A stretch of 64,000 nt of DNA from Paraburkholderia sp. PGU19 (lineage in GTDB: Bacteria > Pseudomonadota > Gammaproteobacteria > Burkholderiales > Burkholderiaceae), in the NCBI RefSeq assembly GCF_013426915.1, contig NZ_AP023179.1, positions 1,302,001-1,366,000 of the forward strand, written 5' to 3'. The notes beneath the pieces were generated by a model, which was not told where the DNA came from, did no database searches, and was given only the letters and a program-made list of their open reading frames with translations. Positions 8,811-14,835 of this stretch are shown here, one piece after another. The translations under genes and the position numbers were made by a program. Positions within the stretch are counted from its first letter, which is position 1; each line of letters opens with the position of its first letter.

Positions 8811-9503
8811 TCAGAATTTGATTTTCACCTCAACGGTCGTCACGTCGTTCCACAGCGGCGGAACATTCCGGTTGCGTGAGTTCAGCCCAGTGAAGTAATG
8901 CCGCGCGGATACGCTCACGCGACCATAGCCGACCGAGATGCCGACGACGGGAGCGACGCTCCAGTAAGCAGATTCCAGGTGGAAACTCTGAGCGGGAATG
9001 CCGCCCACCTGGTAGCCCGCCACATCCTCTGACCATGCGTCATGATGGATGTACGCACCGACCTCGCCAGCGAACCTGACGCCGTATAGCCAGTAATAGG
9101 CCTCTGCGGTCAACGCGGCACCTTGCGATCGGCCTTCGCCAGTGAAAAACGCGGTCGGCACGCCCGTCTTGTTCTGATACGTGTGCGATTTCGGATCGTA
9201 ATTTTCGTCCTGCGGCGTGCACGAGCACGACGCGGCGAAGCGGCCCAAGTTCACGTAGTCGAGATGCCAGTCGACACCCCAAGCGCCGCGCGTCATCAAC
9301 GGACCAGTCAGGCCAAGCGAGAACGTCGGTGGCTTTGCGGTGACGTGCGAGCCGCCCGGGATACCCTGCTGGGCCCAACGCCCATCAGGGGTATCGGCGC
9401 TGGAAACTCCGATGCCGGCTTGCACATGGATGCCGAACGGATGAGCGACATAGTCGTCGATGATGTCAGCTCGAGCAGATGCAGCCGCGCAGCCGAGCGA
9501 CAT
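8811..9503 (-). CDS. Prophage outer-membrane beta-barrel-like protein, unknown function
   Basis: About 230 residues from ATG 9503. The sequence alternates polar and aromatic residues in amphipathic strands (SFHLESAYWSVAPVVGISV, VSVSARHYFTGLN) and ends in VEVKIKF. A terminal phenylalanine is the signature of outer-membrane barrels. A short export-like segment (MSLGCAAASARA) precedes DIIDDYVAHP, but it is short for a signal peptide, so the true start may be upstream. The frame stays open to 9890, although that part is probably the shadow of the regulator gene. The ATG lies two bases after the regulator's stop, so the genes are co-transcribed. A superinfection-exclusion role is only a guess. Confidence 0.6.
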   Translation of the reverse strand: MSLGCAAASARADIIDDYVAHPFGIHVQAGIGVSSADTPDGRWAQQGIPGGSHVTAKPPTFSLGLTGPLMTRGAWGVDWHLDYVNLGRFAASCSCTPQDENYDPKSHTYQNKTGVPTAFFTGEGRSQGAALTAEAYYWLYGVRFAGEVGAYIHHDAWSEDVAGYQVGGIPAQSFHLESAYWSVAPVVGISVGYGRVSVSARHYFTGLNSRNRNVPPLWNDVTTVEVKIKF

Positions 9504-9505
9504 TG

Positions 9506-9790
9506 CTACGGCTGCTGCTCTCCATCCTCCAACTCGATGATGGCGCCGATCTCGCGGCCGCGCGCATGCAGTTGCTCGACGCTGATGATGGGGCCGTGCA
9601 TGAGCTGCCAATTGGCCATGCCGTACATCAGGACATGAAAGCCCATCTCGCGCTTGTCCTCGTCGGAAAGGTACTTGTGGAACTGCCGGCCTGTCGCTAC
9701 GCCGAACATCCGGGCCATCTGAGTATTCGTAAAGGACAGTTGCTCTTTGAGGAGCCGAAGCCCTTGCTGCGGGGGTGCCTGATAGTGCAT
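9506..9790 (-). CDS. XRE-like helix-turn-helix prophage regulator
   Basis: 94 residues starting MHYQAPPQQGLRLLKEQL. Residues about 14-42 (LKEQLSFTNTQMARMFGVA, then a GRQFHKYL recognition segment) form a helix-turn-helix of a kind repeatedly found in Burkholderia phages with an M-x-Y-x-AP start. That conserved start is why I chose ATG 9790, although its ribosome-binding site (GGAAC) is modest. The gene is transcribed from a promoter whose spacer contains a perfect dyad, so autoregulation is likely. The barrel gene follows immediately. Confidence 0.7.
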   Translation of the reverse strand: MHYQAPPQQGLRLLKEQLSFTNTQMARMFGVATGRQFHKYLSDEDKREMGFHVLMYGMANWQLMHGPIISVEQLHARGREIGAIIELEDGEQQP

Positions 9791-9893
9791 GGGCGGCCGT
9801 TCCAATGGGACGCGCAAATGCGCGAAAAGTGAGTCGCATGATGGTTCCTTTCGGAGTATCGGGCACCGCGAAATGCTTAGCCCTGTGCACCGA

Positions 9894-9921
9894 AGAATAT
9901 CACCCCTAGGGTGATTGTCAA
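9894..9921 (-). promoter_or_regulatory. Promoter with operator dyad in its spacer
   Basis: Read on the minus strand: -35 TTGACA (9921-9916), a 16-base spacer, -10 TATTCT (9899-9894). The plus-strand bases 9899-9915 form a perfect dyad, ATCACCC-CTA-GGGTGAT, which fills the spacer and touches the -10. A bound dimer would block RNA polymerase. The adjacent helix-turn-helix gene is the natural candidate repressor. Confidence 0.75.
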
Positions 9922-9938
9922 GTGCCGCGACAAATGAA

Positions 9939-9972
9939 AAGGCCTCATGCGTTGCGGAACGCATGAGGCCTT
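9939..9972 (-). terminator. Strong hairpin upstream of the regulator promoter
   Basis: Perfect 15-base arms AAGGCCTCATGCGTT (9939-9953) and AACGCATGAGGCCTT (9958-9972) enclose GCGG. On the minus strand the arm is followed by TTTTC, a modest U-tract. It sits 17 bases before the -35 at 9921, so it would insulate the regulator promoter from minus-strand read-through. Confidence 0.6.
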
Positions 9973-10067
9973 GAACCATCGACCGAAGAATAGACCAACG
10001 CTCGACAGAGCGCGGATTATAGCGCTAAAGCAATCTGACACAGCGCATTGAATAACGATCGACCACC

Positions 10068-10090
10068 AGCCGCCTTCGGGCGGCTTTTTT
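10068..10090 (+). terminator. Intrinsic terminator before the lysis genes
   Basis: AGCCGCC (10068-10074), loop TTCG, GGCGGCT (10079-10085), then a T run to 10090. It is the same hairpin as at 11244-11266. It separates the lysis block from anything read in from the left. Confidence 0.8.
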
Positions 10091-10106
10091 ATTTCCGGGG
10101 CCGCCT

Positions 10107-10406
10107 TTGAACCATCCACACGCAGAGAACCAGCGGATAGCCGCTTTGGAGAGCCAGATGAGGACGTTCGAGCAGGAGATCAGCGCATATCGCTCTGAGC
10201 TTTTGGCAAACACAGAAGCGACGCTCCGCGTCGAGTCGAACACAAAGGAACTGGTCGAGCTGCTGAAGCTCGCTAAGTCGGGCGTCGGCTTCTTCACGGC
10301 GACAGGGCGCGTGCTGCGCCGAGTGGTTATCTGGGTCGGCCCGTTCCTCACGGTTGCTGGCGCTCTCTGGGCTCTCGCTCACGGCAAATGGCCGTCACTG
10401 GACTGA
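10107..10406 (+). CDS. Putative phage holin-like protein
   Basis: 99 residues: a long N-terminal coiled-coil-like helix (IAALESQMRTFEQEISAY, then ESNTKELVELLKLAKSG), a basic patch (GRVLRRVV) and one hydrophobic C-terminal segment (IWVGPFLTVAGALWALA). Size, single membrane span and place directly before the endolysin suggest a holin or holin-like membrane protein. The TTG at 10107 is the most upstream start. ATG 10158 would remove 17 residues but keep all these features. It ends one base before the endolysin ATG. Confidence 0.55.
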   Translation: MNHPHAENQRIAALESQMRTFEQEISAYRSELLANTEATLRVESNTKELVELLKLAKSGVGFFTATGRVLRRVVIWVGPFLTVAGALWALAHGKWPSLD

Positions 10407-10407
10407 T

Positions 10408-10866
10408 ATGAACCCGAACGACTTCATTTCCGCGATCGCGCCGGCGGCACGCGCGAGCGCGAAGGCGACGAAGATCCCCGCATCGTTTGTCGTGGCGCAG
10501 GGCGCGCTCGAATCCGGCTGGGGCACGTCCGCGCTCTCGAAACAGGCGTTCAACCTGTTCGGTGTGAAGGCTGAGGCGGCGTGGCACGGCGACGTGCTCA
10601 TGATGGACACGCGTGAGTTTTTGAAGGGCCAGTGGGTGACCGTGCCCGCGAAGTGGCGCAAGTACCCGGGCTGGCAGGCGTGCATCGACGATCACGCGGC
10701 TTTCCTGCTGAACAACAGGCGCTATCAGCCCGCGTTCGCATACACGAGCGGCTCGACCTTTGCGCTCGCGATCGCGGCGGCCGGTTACGCAACGGATCCG
10801 CAATACGGTCAGAAGGTCGTGTCGATCATCAAGGCGCACAACCTCTCGACACTGGACCGCCAATGA
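10408..10866 (+). CDS. Phage endolysin, glucosaminidase (FlgJ/GH73-type)
   Basis: 152 residues, an N-acetylglucosaminidase-type peptidoglycan hydrolase. The family blocks are IPASFVVAQGALESGWGTS, where the glutamate in ALESGWG is the expected catalytic acid, then FNLFGVKA and a C-terminal AIAAAGYATDPQYGQKVVSII. This is the domain of FlgJ and phage lysozymes. It cleaves host murein at lysis. No signal peptide is visible, so export needs a holin. I chose ATG 10408, directly after the holin-like gene stop. Its end overlaps the next gene (ATGA-type overlap at 10863). Confidence 0.88.
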   Translation: MNPNDFISAIAPAARASAKATKIPASFVVAQGALESGWGTSALSKQAFNLFGVKAEAAWHGDVLMMDTREFLKGQWVTVPAKWRKYPGWQACIDDHAAFLLNNRRYQPAFAYTSGSTFALAIAAAGYATDPQYGQKVVSIIKAHNLSTLDRQ

Positions 10867-11204
10867 AGATCGAAGAGCTGAAGCGCGACGATGGTGTGCG
10901 CACGATGATGTTCGAATGTCCCGGCTGCGGATTCCTGCATCAGGTGCACGTAGCGGGCACGAATGTCCCCGTCTGGGGTTGGAATGGCTGCATGGATCGG
11001 CCGACTTTCACGCCGTCCGTGCTGGTCACTGGCGTTAAACAACTGACGGACGAGCAGCATGAAACGTACTTGAAGACGGGCGCGCTTCCCGAGGCGGAGC
11101 CGCTGCGTTGCCATTCCTTCGTGACAGACGGTCGCATCCAGTTTCTCGACGACTGCATGCACGCGCTCGCCGGACAGACGGTCGAGCTGTCTGACGTCGA
11201 ATAG
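10863..11204 (+). CDS. DUF6527-like phage protein
   Basis: 113 residues resembling the small phage DUF6527 family. CPGCGFLHQVHV is followed by WGWNGCMDRPTFTPSVLV and CHSFVTDGRIQFLDDCMHALAG. The two CxxC-like and Cys/His pairs suggest a small metal-bound fold. The function is unknown. These genes commonly lie in the lysis/late region of tailed phages, as here. The ATG overlaps the end of the endolysin gene by four bases. A terminator follows at 11244. Confidence 0.7.
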   Translation: MKIEELKRDDGVRTMMFECPGCGFLHQVHVAGTNVPVWGWNGCMDRPTFTPSVLVTGVKQLTDEQHETYLKTGALPEAEPLRCHSFVTDGRIQFLDDCMHALAGQTVELSDVE

Positions 11205-11243
11205 CTGCCGCGCGAATAAGCGCCGTTTACCCCTCTCACGCAT

Positions 11244-11266
11244 AGCCGCCTTCGGGCGGCTTTTTT
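11244..11266 (+). terminator. Intrinsic terminator after the lysis block
   Basis: AGCCGCC (11244-11250), loop TTCG, GGCGGCT (11255-11261), followed by T's to 11266. It is nearly identical to the hairpin at 10068-10090. Confidence 0.8.
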
Positions 11267-11277
11267 CGTTTACGGAT

Positions 11278-11634
11278 ATGCCGATCATCAAACACCTCGT
11301 CGATGCGGCAAAGGGCAAGCACCCTGTCGCGGCGAAGCGCTCGTCGCATTGGCCGACCGTGCGCAAGCACCACCTCGAGCAGAACCCGACGTGCGCAGTG
11401 TGCGGCGGGGCCGACAAACTCGAAGTGCACCACATCCGGCCGTTTCATCTGCATCCGGATCTCGAGCTGGACCCGTCGAACCTCGTGACGCTATGCGAGG
11501 CGAACAAGGGCGGCGTCAATTGCCATCTGCACTTCGGCCACTTGGGCAATTTCCGCAGTTTCAACGTCGAGGTCGTCGCCGATTCGCATCACTGGCACGA
11601 CAAGATCTCTCACCGGCCGCTGGCCGATTCCTGA
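11278..11634 (+). CDS. Phage HNH endonuclease
   Basis: 118 residues with a clear HNH nuclease core: zinc-knuckle CAVCGGADKLEVHHIRPF, then DPSNLVTLCEANKGG, then CHLHFGHLG. The HH pair and the second Cys/His cluster provide the metal and catalytic residues. HNH proteins of this size often sit next to the small terminase and aid cos packaging. Here it lies between lysis genes, far from any visible terminase. The ATG at 11278 follows the terminator at 11244-11266. Confidence 0.85.
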   Translation: MPIIKHLVDAAKGKHPVAAKRSSHWPTVRKHHLEQNPTCAVCGGADKLEVHHIRPFHLHPDLELDPSNLVTLCEANKGGVNCHLHFGHLGNFRSFNVEVVADSHHWHDKISHRPLADS

Positions 11635-11644
11635 AGGAGAAAGC

Positions 11645-11917
11645 GTGAATAAAACTTCCAGCCTCATCACGGGTGGCCTGACCGTCAGCGCAGCCGAACT
11701 CGTGCCCGCAGTCGAATGGATCCTCGGCGGTTGCCACGGCCCGGTACCCGCCAGCGTTTCTTCGCTGGTCGCCGGTCTGGTAGCCGCTGGCATCCACGCG
11801 GCATACAACGTCGTCGCCGCACGCGCGGCAAAGACGCAATTCGCGACGGCGACGCTCATCAACCCGGCGAACGTCGTTTCGCCCGCAGTGTCGGTTCCCG
11901 CCGGCGCCCAGCAGTAA
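11645..11917 (+). CDS. Small phage membrane protein, holin-like
   Basis: 90 residues. Two weakly hydrophobic stretches (LITGGLTVSAAELVPAVEWIL and SSLVAGLVAAGIHAAYNVV) are followed by an Ala-rich tail. GTG 11645 is the start, with AAGGAGAAA at ideal spacing. Position between the HNH gene and a phage lipoprotein, in the lysis region, makes a holin or accessory lysis role plausible. There is no family-defining motif, so the function stays open. Confidence 0.55.
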   Translation: MNKTSSLITGGLTVSAAELVPAVEWILGGCHGPVPASVSSLVAGLVAAGIHAAYNVVAARAAKTQFATATLINPANVVSPAVSVPAGAQQ

Positions 11918-11957
11918 ATCCACGCCGCGATCGCGGCAACATCAAAGGAACCTCGAA

Positions 11958-12398
11958 ATGAAAAAGATGCTGCTTGCGGCAGGCCTCGCCGCGCTCATGT
12001 TCTTCGCTGGCTGCGCGAATGCGCCGCAGGTTGCCAGCAATTTCCAGGCTCAGGTTGCGAAGGCCTGCGCCGTCGTACAGCCTACGCTTCTGTCCGTGCA
12101 GGCCATGACGGTCAGCGACCCGACCCAACAGGTCATCATCGGCCAGGTGGTGAAGCTCAACGGCTCCGTGTGTGCCGCCAATGCATCGGTCGATCCATCC
12201 AACGTCGTTGCGCTCGTTAATACGTCGATTCCGGCCGCCGTGCAGGTGATCGCGCTATTGCCGATCGATGAGGCTGCGAAGTCCGGTGCGCAGATCGGGC
12301 TGATGGCATTTCAGGTCGCACTCTCCGCGGCGCTCGCGCAATACGGCTCGCCGACGACCAGCGCACCGGCGCCAGCCTCCGGAGCAGCGACGCAATGA
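11958..12398 (+). CDS. Phage-encoded lipoprotein
   Basis: 146 residues with a textbook lipoprotein signal: MKKMLLAAGLAALMFFAGC, the lipobox ending at Cys19. The mature part is Ala/Val-rich and mostly helical, with two further cysteines and an Ala/Pro/Ser-rich C-terminus. It sits in the lysis/moron area and overlaps the next gene by four bases (12395-12398). A spanin-like role is possible from position, but it is longer than usual Rz1 proteins. The precise function is unknown. Confidence 0.7.
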   Translation: MKKMLLAAGLAALMFFAGCANAPQVASNFQAQVAKACAVVQPTLLSVQAMTVSDPTQQVIIGQVVKLNGSVCAANASVDPSNVVALVNTSIPAAVQVIALLPIDEAAKSGAQIGLMAFQVALSAALAQYGSPTTSAPAPASGAATQ

Positions 12399-12775
12399 GC
12401 AAGTTCCTCACTTCGCTGGTGATGGAGAACGCCACCGGCATGGACGACGGGAGGTGGCGCCTGACGGCGCCGCTGATCTATGACTCGGATGTCGCGGGGA
12501 AGGTCATCGTCGTGCCGACCGGCTTCATCACGGATCTCGCTTCAGTGCCGCGCGTGCCGATTGCGTACATGCTCGCTGGCGGTACGAGCAACGAGGCGAG
12601 CGTTGTGCACGACTACCTCTACACCTCTCATATCGTCGATCGCGAGACGGCAGACGCGGTGCTGCGCGAGGCGTCGGCGGTAACGGGTGTTCCGGCATGG
12701 CGCCGCACGATCATGTGGGCCGCGGTTCGCGCGTTCGGCGGTTCGCACTGGGACGAGAAGCCCATCAGCGCTTAA
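12395..12775 (+). CDS. DUF1353 phage protein
   Basis: 126 residues of the DUF1353 family. The diagnostic pattern is VVPTGFITDLASVPRVP, then ASVVHDYLYTS, then AVLREASAVTGVPAWRRTIMWAAVR. The family is common in tailed phages near lysis and late genes. No activity is established for it. The ATG lies inside the end of the lipoprotein gene, so the pair is translationally coupled. Confidence 0.8.
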   Translation: MSKFLTSLVMENATGMDDGRWRLTAPLIYDSDVAGKVIVVPTGFITDLASVPRVPIAYMLAGGTSNEASVVHDYLYTSHIVDRETADAVLREASAVTGVPAWRRTIMWAAVRAFGGSHWDEKPISA

Positions 12776-12809
12776 AAACAGTCCACAGCCTGTATCCTAC
12801 CTTTACAGG

Positions 12810-13049
12810 CTATGGCCTGTGCTTCGGGCTTCCCGGCGCTTCAATCTGACCTCCAATCCACCGCACCGGCCAATCGCTATCCCCCTCGATGGCAAGGTAG
12901 TTCCAAAGCAGCGCGCTTTCTGAATTCTTGCCGGCAAAGCGCGCTGGTTGGATTTCGGCTTCCCACTCGGCATCCGTGCCCGGGTCAAGCGCGGGCTGCA
13001 CCCAATAGAATTTTCCGACGATCAGGTCAGTTTCAGTCGTCACATCCAT
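12810..13049 (-). CDS. Small prophage protein of unknown function
   Basis: 79 residues from ATG 13049; in-frame starts at 13073 and 13076 would add up to nine residues and none has a convincing ribosome-binding site. The sequence is acidic and Trp-rich (VGKFYWVQPALDPG, then NYLAIEGDSDWPVRWIGGQI). The pattern recurs in Burkholderia phage proteins, but I know no function. It is the last of three same-strand genes (13484, 13294, 13049), which run divergently from the SRAP gene. Confidence 0.5.
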   Translation of the reverse strand: MDVTTETDLIVGKFYWVQPALDPGTDAEWEAEIQPARFAGKNSESALLWNYLAIEGDSDWPVRWIGGQIEAPGSPKHRP

Positions 13050-13102
13050 CTCCCTACGCCCACTGGCGCACATCAATCAGCCGAATCCGCGAATCCGATG
13101 CT

Positions 13103-13294
13103 TCAACTGTGGGCACTGACATAAGCCAGCTTCGCCCACGCGAAAGCCTCGGCGCCAATGCGCTCCGGGTTGCATCCCGTGTAGGCACAGAAGTGCTCAA
13201 AGTCATCAAGCACCGTGTGTCCAAGGTCGTCTGGCGTGAGCGGGTGTTGGAGCATGTCGGCCAGGATCGCGTCAGGATTTCCGTATTCGAACAT
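13103..13294 (-). CDS. Small prophage protein of unknown function
   Basis: 63 residues from ATG 13294, chosen because GGGAGG lies seven bases upstream. Longer in-frame starts exist but lack this signal. The protein is acidic and helical (NPDAILADMLQHPLTPDDLG, then VLDDFEHFCAYTGCNPERIG). No recognised domain. Its start overlaps the stop of the gene at 13272-13484 by 23 bases, so the two are almost certainly co-expressed. Confidence 0.55.
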   Translation of the reverse strand: MFEYGNPDAILADMLQHPLTPDDLGHTVLDDFEHFCAYTGCNPERIGAEAFAWAKLAYVSAHS

Positions 13295-13484
13295 CTCTGC
13301 CTCCCTCATCATCTGCGCCGGTCGCTCGCACCCAGAACACACAACCGCGCTCGCCGTCTGCCTGCACTGTAACGCGACAACCGCGCAGACAAACAGCGTG
13401 TGACGTTCCATTTATGGGGCCACCCCAATGTTCGCATTCTCGACAGGGGTGCTTTGTGCCGTAGGGGTTAGATAGATTTGACAT
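13272..13484 (-). CDS. Small cysteine-containing prophage protein
   Basis: 70 residues, with two cysteine pairs that could bind a metal: HPCRECEHWGG and HAVCLRGCRV, then GCVFWVRATGADDEGG. No function known to me. The ATG at 13484 has no Shine-Dalgarno sequence and lies only ten bases from the LexA box, so the message may be nearly leaderless. It heads the three-gene minus-strand unit that shares its control region with the SRAP gene. Confidence 0.55.
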   Translation of the reverse strand: MSNLSNPYGTKHPCRECEHWGGPINGTSHAVCLRGCRVTVQADGERGCVFWVRATGADDEGGRDVRIRKS

Positions 13485-13493
13485 GGCGGTAGA

Positions 13494-13513
13494 TACTGTA
13501 TAGATATACAGTA
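13494..13513. promoter_or_regulatory. LexA box (SOS box) in the divergent SRAP promoter
   Basis: TACTGTATAGATATACAGTA differs by one base from the E. coli consensus and keeps both CTGT and ACAG half-sites with N8. A perfect plus-strand -35 TTGACA is at 13478-13483. The likely -10 (13499-13506) lies within the box, so LexA binding would block it. The box should control the SRAP gene and perhaps the divergent small genes. Confidence 0.85.
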
Positions 13514-13573
13514 GTCTAGCCGATCGGAATCAGCAAGCCCCTCGGGCTATCATGGCGGCTCAAGGAGGGCGCC

Positions 13574-14266
13574 ATGTGCACGTCTTACGAAGCGAACCCG
13601 AACGATTCCCGATGGGATGTCTTCAGCCTGTTTCCTCGGCCAGACTTCGACTACAAGCGCGAGATCTATAAGGACTATTACGCCCCGATTTTCCGGCGCG
13701 GCGGAGACGCCTTCGAGACGGTCCCGGCCTCCTTCGGCATAGTGCCGAGGCGGCACATCCCGCCGGGAGTAAAGGTGTTCGACACGATGAACGGGCGCTC
13801 AGAGTCGGTCGAGCAGAAACGCAGTTTCAGCAATGCATGGAAGAATCTGCAGCTCTGTTTAATCCCGTGTCAGACGTTCTTCGAGCCGAACTATGAGAGC
13901 GGCAAGGCAGTGCGCTGGAAGATCGGAACGGCGAGTGGCGACCCGTTAGCAATAGCGGGCCTGTGGCGCCAATGGAAAGAAGCGGACGGCCTGTTGTCAC
14001 TCGCGTTCACGATGCTGACTGTCAATTCGGACGAGCATCCGCTCATGAAGCGCTTCCACAAGCCAGGTGACGAGAAGCGCTCGGTCGTGATCGTGCCGCC
14101 GACGCAATACGGCGACTGGTTGTCGTGCCAATCGACCGACGACGCGCGCTCATTCCTGCAACTCTTTCCGGCCGAAATGATGCATGCTGCGCCGTTCCCA
14201 TTGCCGCCGCGCAAGCCGAAACCGCAAGCAGAAGACGGGCCTGAGCAGTCAAGCCTGTTGAGTTGA
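13574..14266 (+). CDS. SOS response-associated peptidase (YedK/HMCES-like SRAP)
   Basis: 230 residues of the SRAP family. The mature protein starts at the catalytic Cys2 (MCTSYEANPN), which forms a thiazolidine link with abasic sites in single-stranded DNA. Other family blocks are TVPASFGIVPRRHIPPG, then CLIPCQTFFEPNYESGKAVRW, then AIAGLWRQWK and FTMLTVNSDEHPLMKRFHKPG, where the His of HPLMKRF is the expected active-site histidine. AGGAGGG precedes ATG 13574. The LexA box at 13494-13513 lies in its promoter, matching the SOS link of the family. It is the last prophage-type gene seen. Confidence 0.9.
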   Translation: MCTSYEANPNDSRWDVFSLFPRPDFDYKREIYKDYYAPIFRRGGDAFETVPASFGIVPRRHIPPGVKVFDTMNGRSESVEQKRSFSNAWKNLQLCLIPCQTFFEPNYESGKAVRWKIGTASGDPLAIAGLWRQWKEADGLLSLAFTMLTVNSDEHPLMKRFHKPGDEKRSVVIVPPTQYGDWLSCQSTDDARSFLQLFPAEMMHAAPFPLPPRKPKPQAEDGPEQSSLLS

Positions 14267-14306
14267 TTAGCTGGTTTCCCTGCAACGAAACAAAGGTCGC
14301 AACTTC

Positions 14307-14636
14307 CTATTTCCTTTGTCGCGATTTCAATTCGAAGAATAGATCGACCGCGCCAGTTCCGACTCGATCTAAGGGGTGCGATTGACAGTAGTTGTCCATC
14401 CAGAGATAGATCGAATCCGCGTCCGTGCCGGCGAGGGCGTCGTCCCCGCTCGCGACTGCGAGCCCCGTCATATATCCCATCAGCCACCCTGTTACGGCGA
14501 AGTCGATGTAATTGTTTTGCTTTCGGGTTGACCACTGTCCGCAAGTTCGATCACCGATCGTAGTGATTGCATGTGCGTTTGTCGTCACGGTTGCGAAGCC
14601 GACTGCAGCGATCGCAATCCATCTCCTCGGATTCAT
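14307..14636 (-). CDS. Rap1a/Tai-like secreted protein
   Basis: 109 residues with a Sec signal (MNPRRWIAIAAVGFATVTTNAHA). The mature part has the pattern of the Rap1a/Tai fold: CGQWSTRK, then IDFAVTGWLMGYMTGLAVASG, then DSIYLWMDNYCQSHPLDRV. The two conserved cysteines would form a disulfide. The founding members are immunity proteins to type VI amidase effectors, but many family members stand alone and have no assigned role. No effector gene is adjacent. GAGGTG precedes ATG 14636. It runs convergently with the SRAP gene and away from the second LexA box. Confidence 0.65.
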   Translation of the reverse strand: MNPRRWIAIAAVGFATVTTNAHAITTIGDRTCGQWSTRKQNNYIDFAVTGWLMGYMTGLAVASGDDALAGTDADSIYLWMDNYCQSHPLDRVGTGAVDLFFELKSRQRK

Positions 14637-14687
14637 TATTCACCTCGATTTCTTGGCTCTTGTCGTCGTCCGGGCACACGGCCTGAA

Positions 14688-14707
14688 GTCTGTATGGATA
14701 TACAGTA
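14688..14707 (+). promoter_or_regulatory. LexA box in the tandem-uvrA promoter
   Basis: GTCTGTATGGATATACAGTA contains CTGT-N8-ACAG (14690-14705). It lies in the spacer of a plausible plus-strand promoter: -35 CTGAAG (14683-14688), 17 bases, -10 TAGAAT (14706-14711). The uvrA-like gene begins 128 bases downstream of the box. The box also lies 51 bases in front of the minus-strand gene at 14636 and might touch both. Confidence 0.75.
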
Positions 14708-14835
14708 GAATTGTCGGGCGATTAAATCCAAAACGCCTTTGTAAGTGTCTGATTTTGTTAGTGCGCCATTGTGCATTTCGTGAGCGTGCGATCCCCGGTC
14801 AAATTGGGCCTAACCAGTTGATTTAAGATCATATT

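Noticed and set aside
10354..10407. A longer start for the endolysin at 10354
   Set aside because: It would overlap the holin-like gene by 53 bases and add residues unlike a signal peptide. ATG 10408 begins the family's normal N-terminus.
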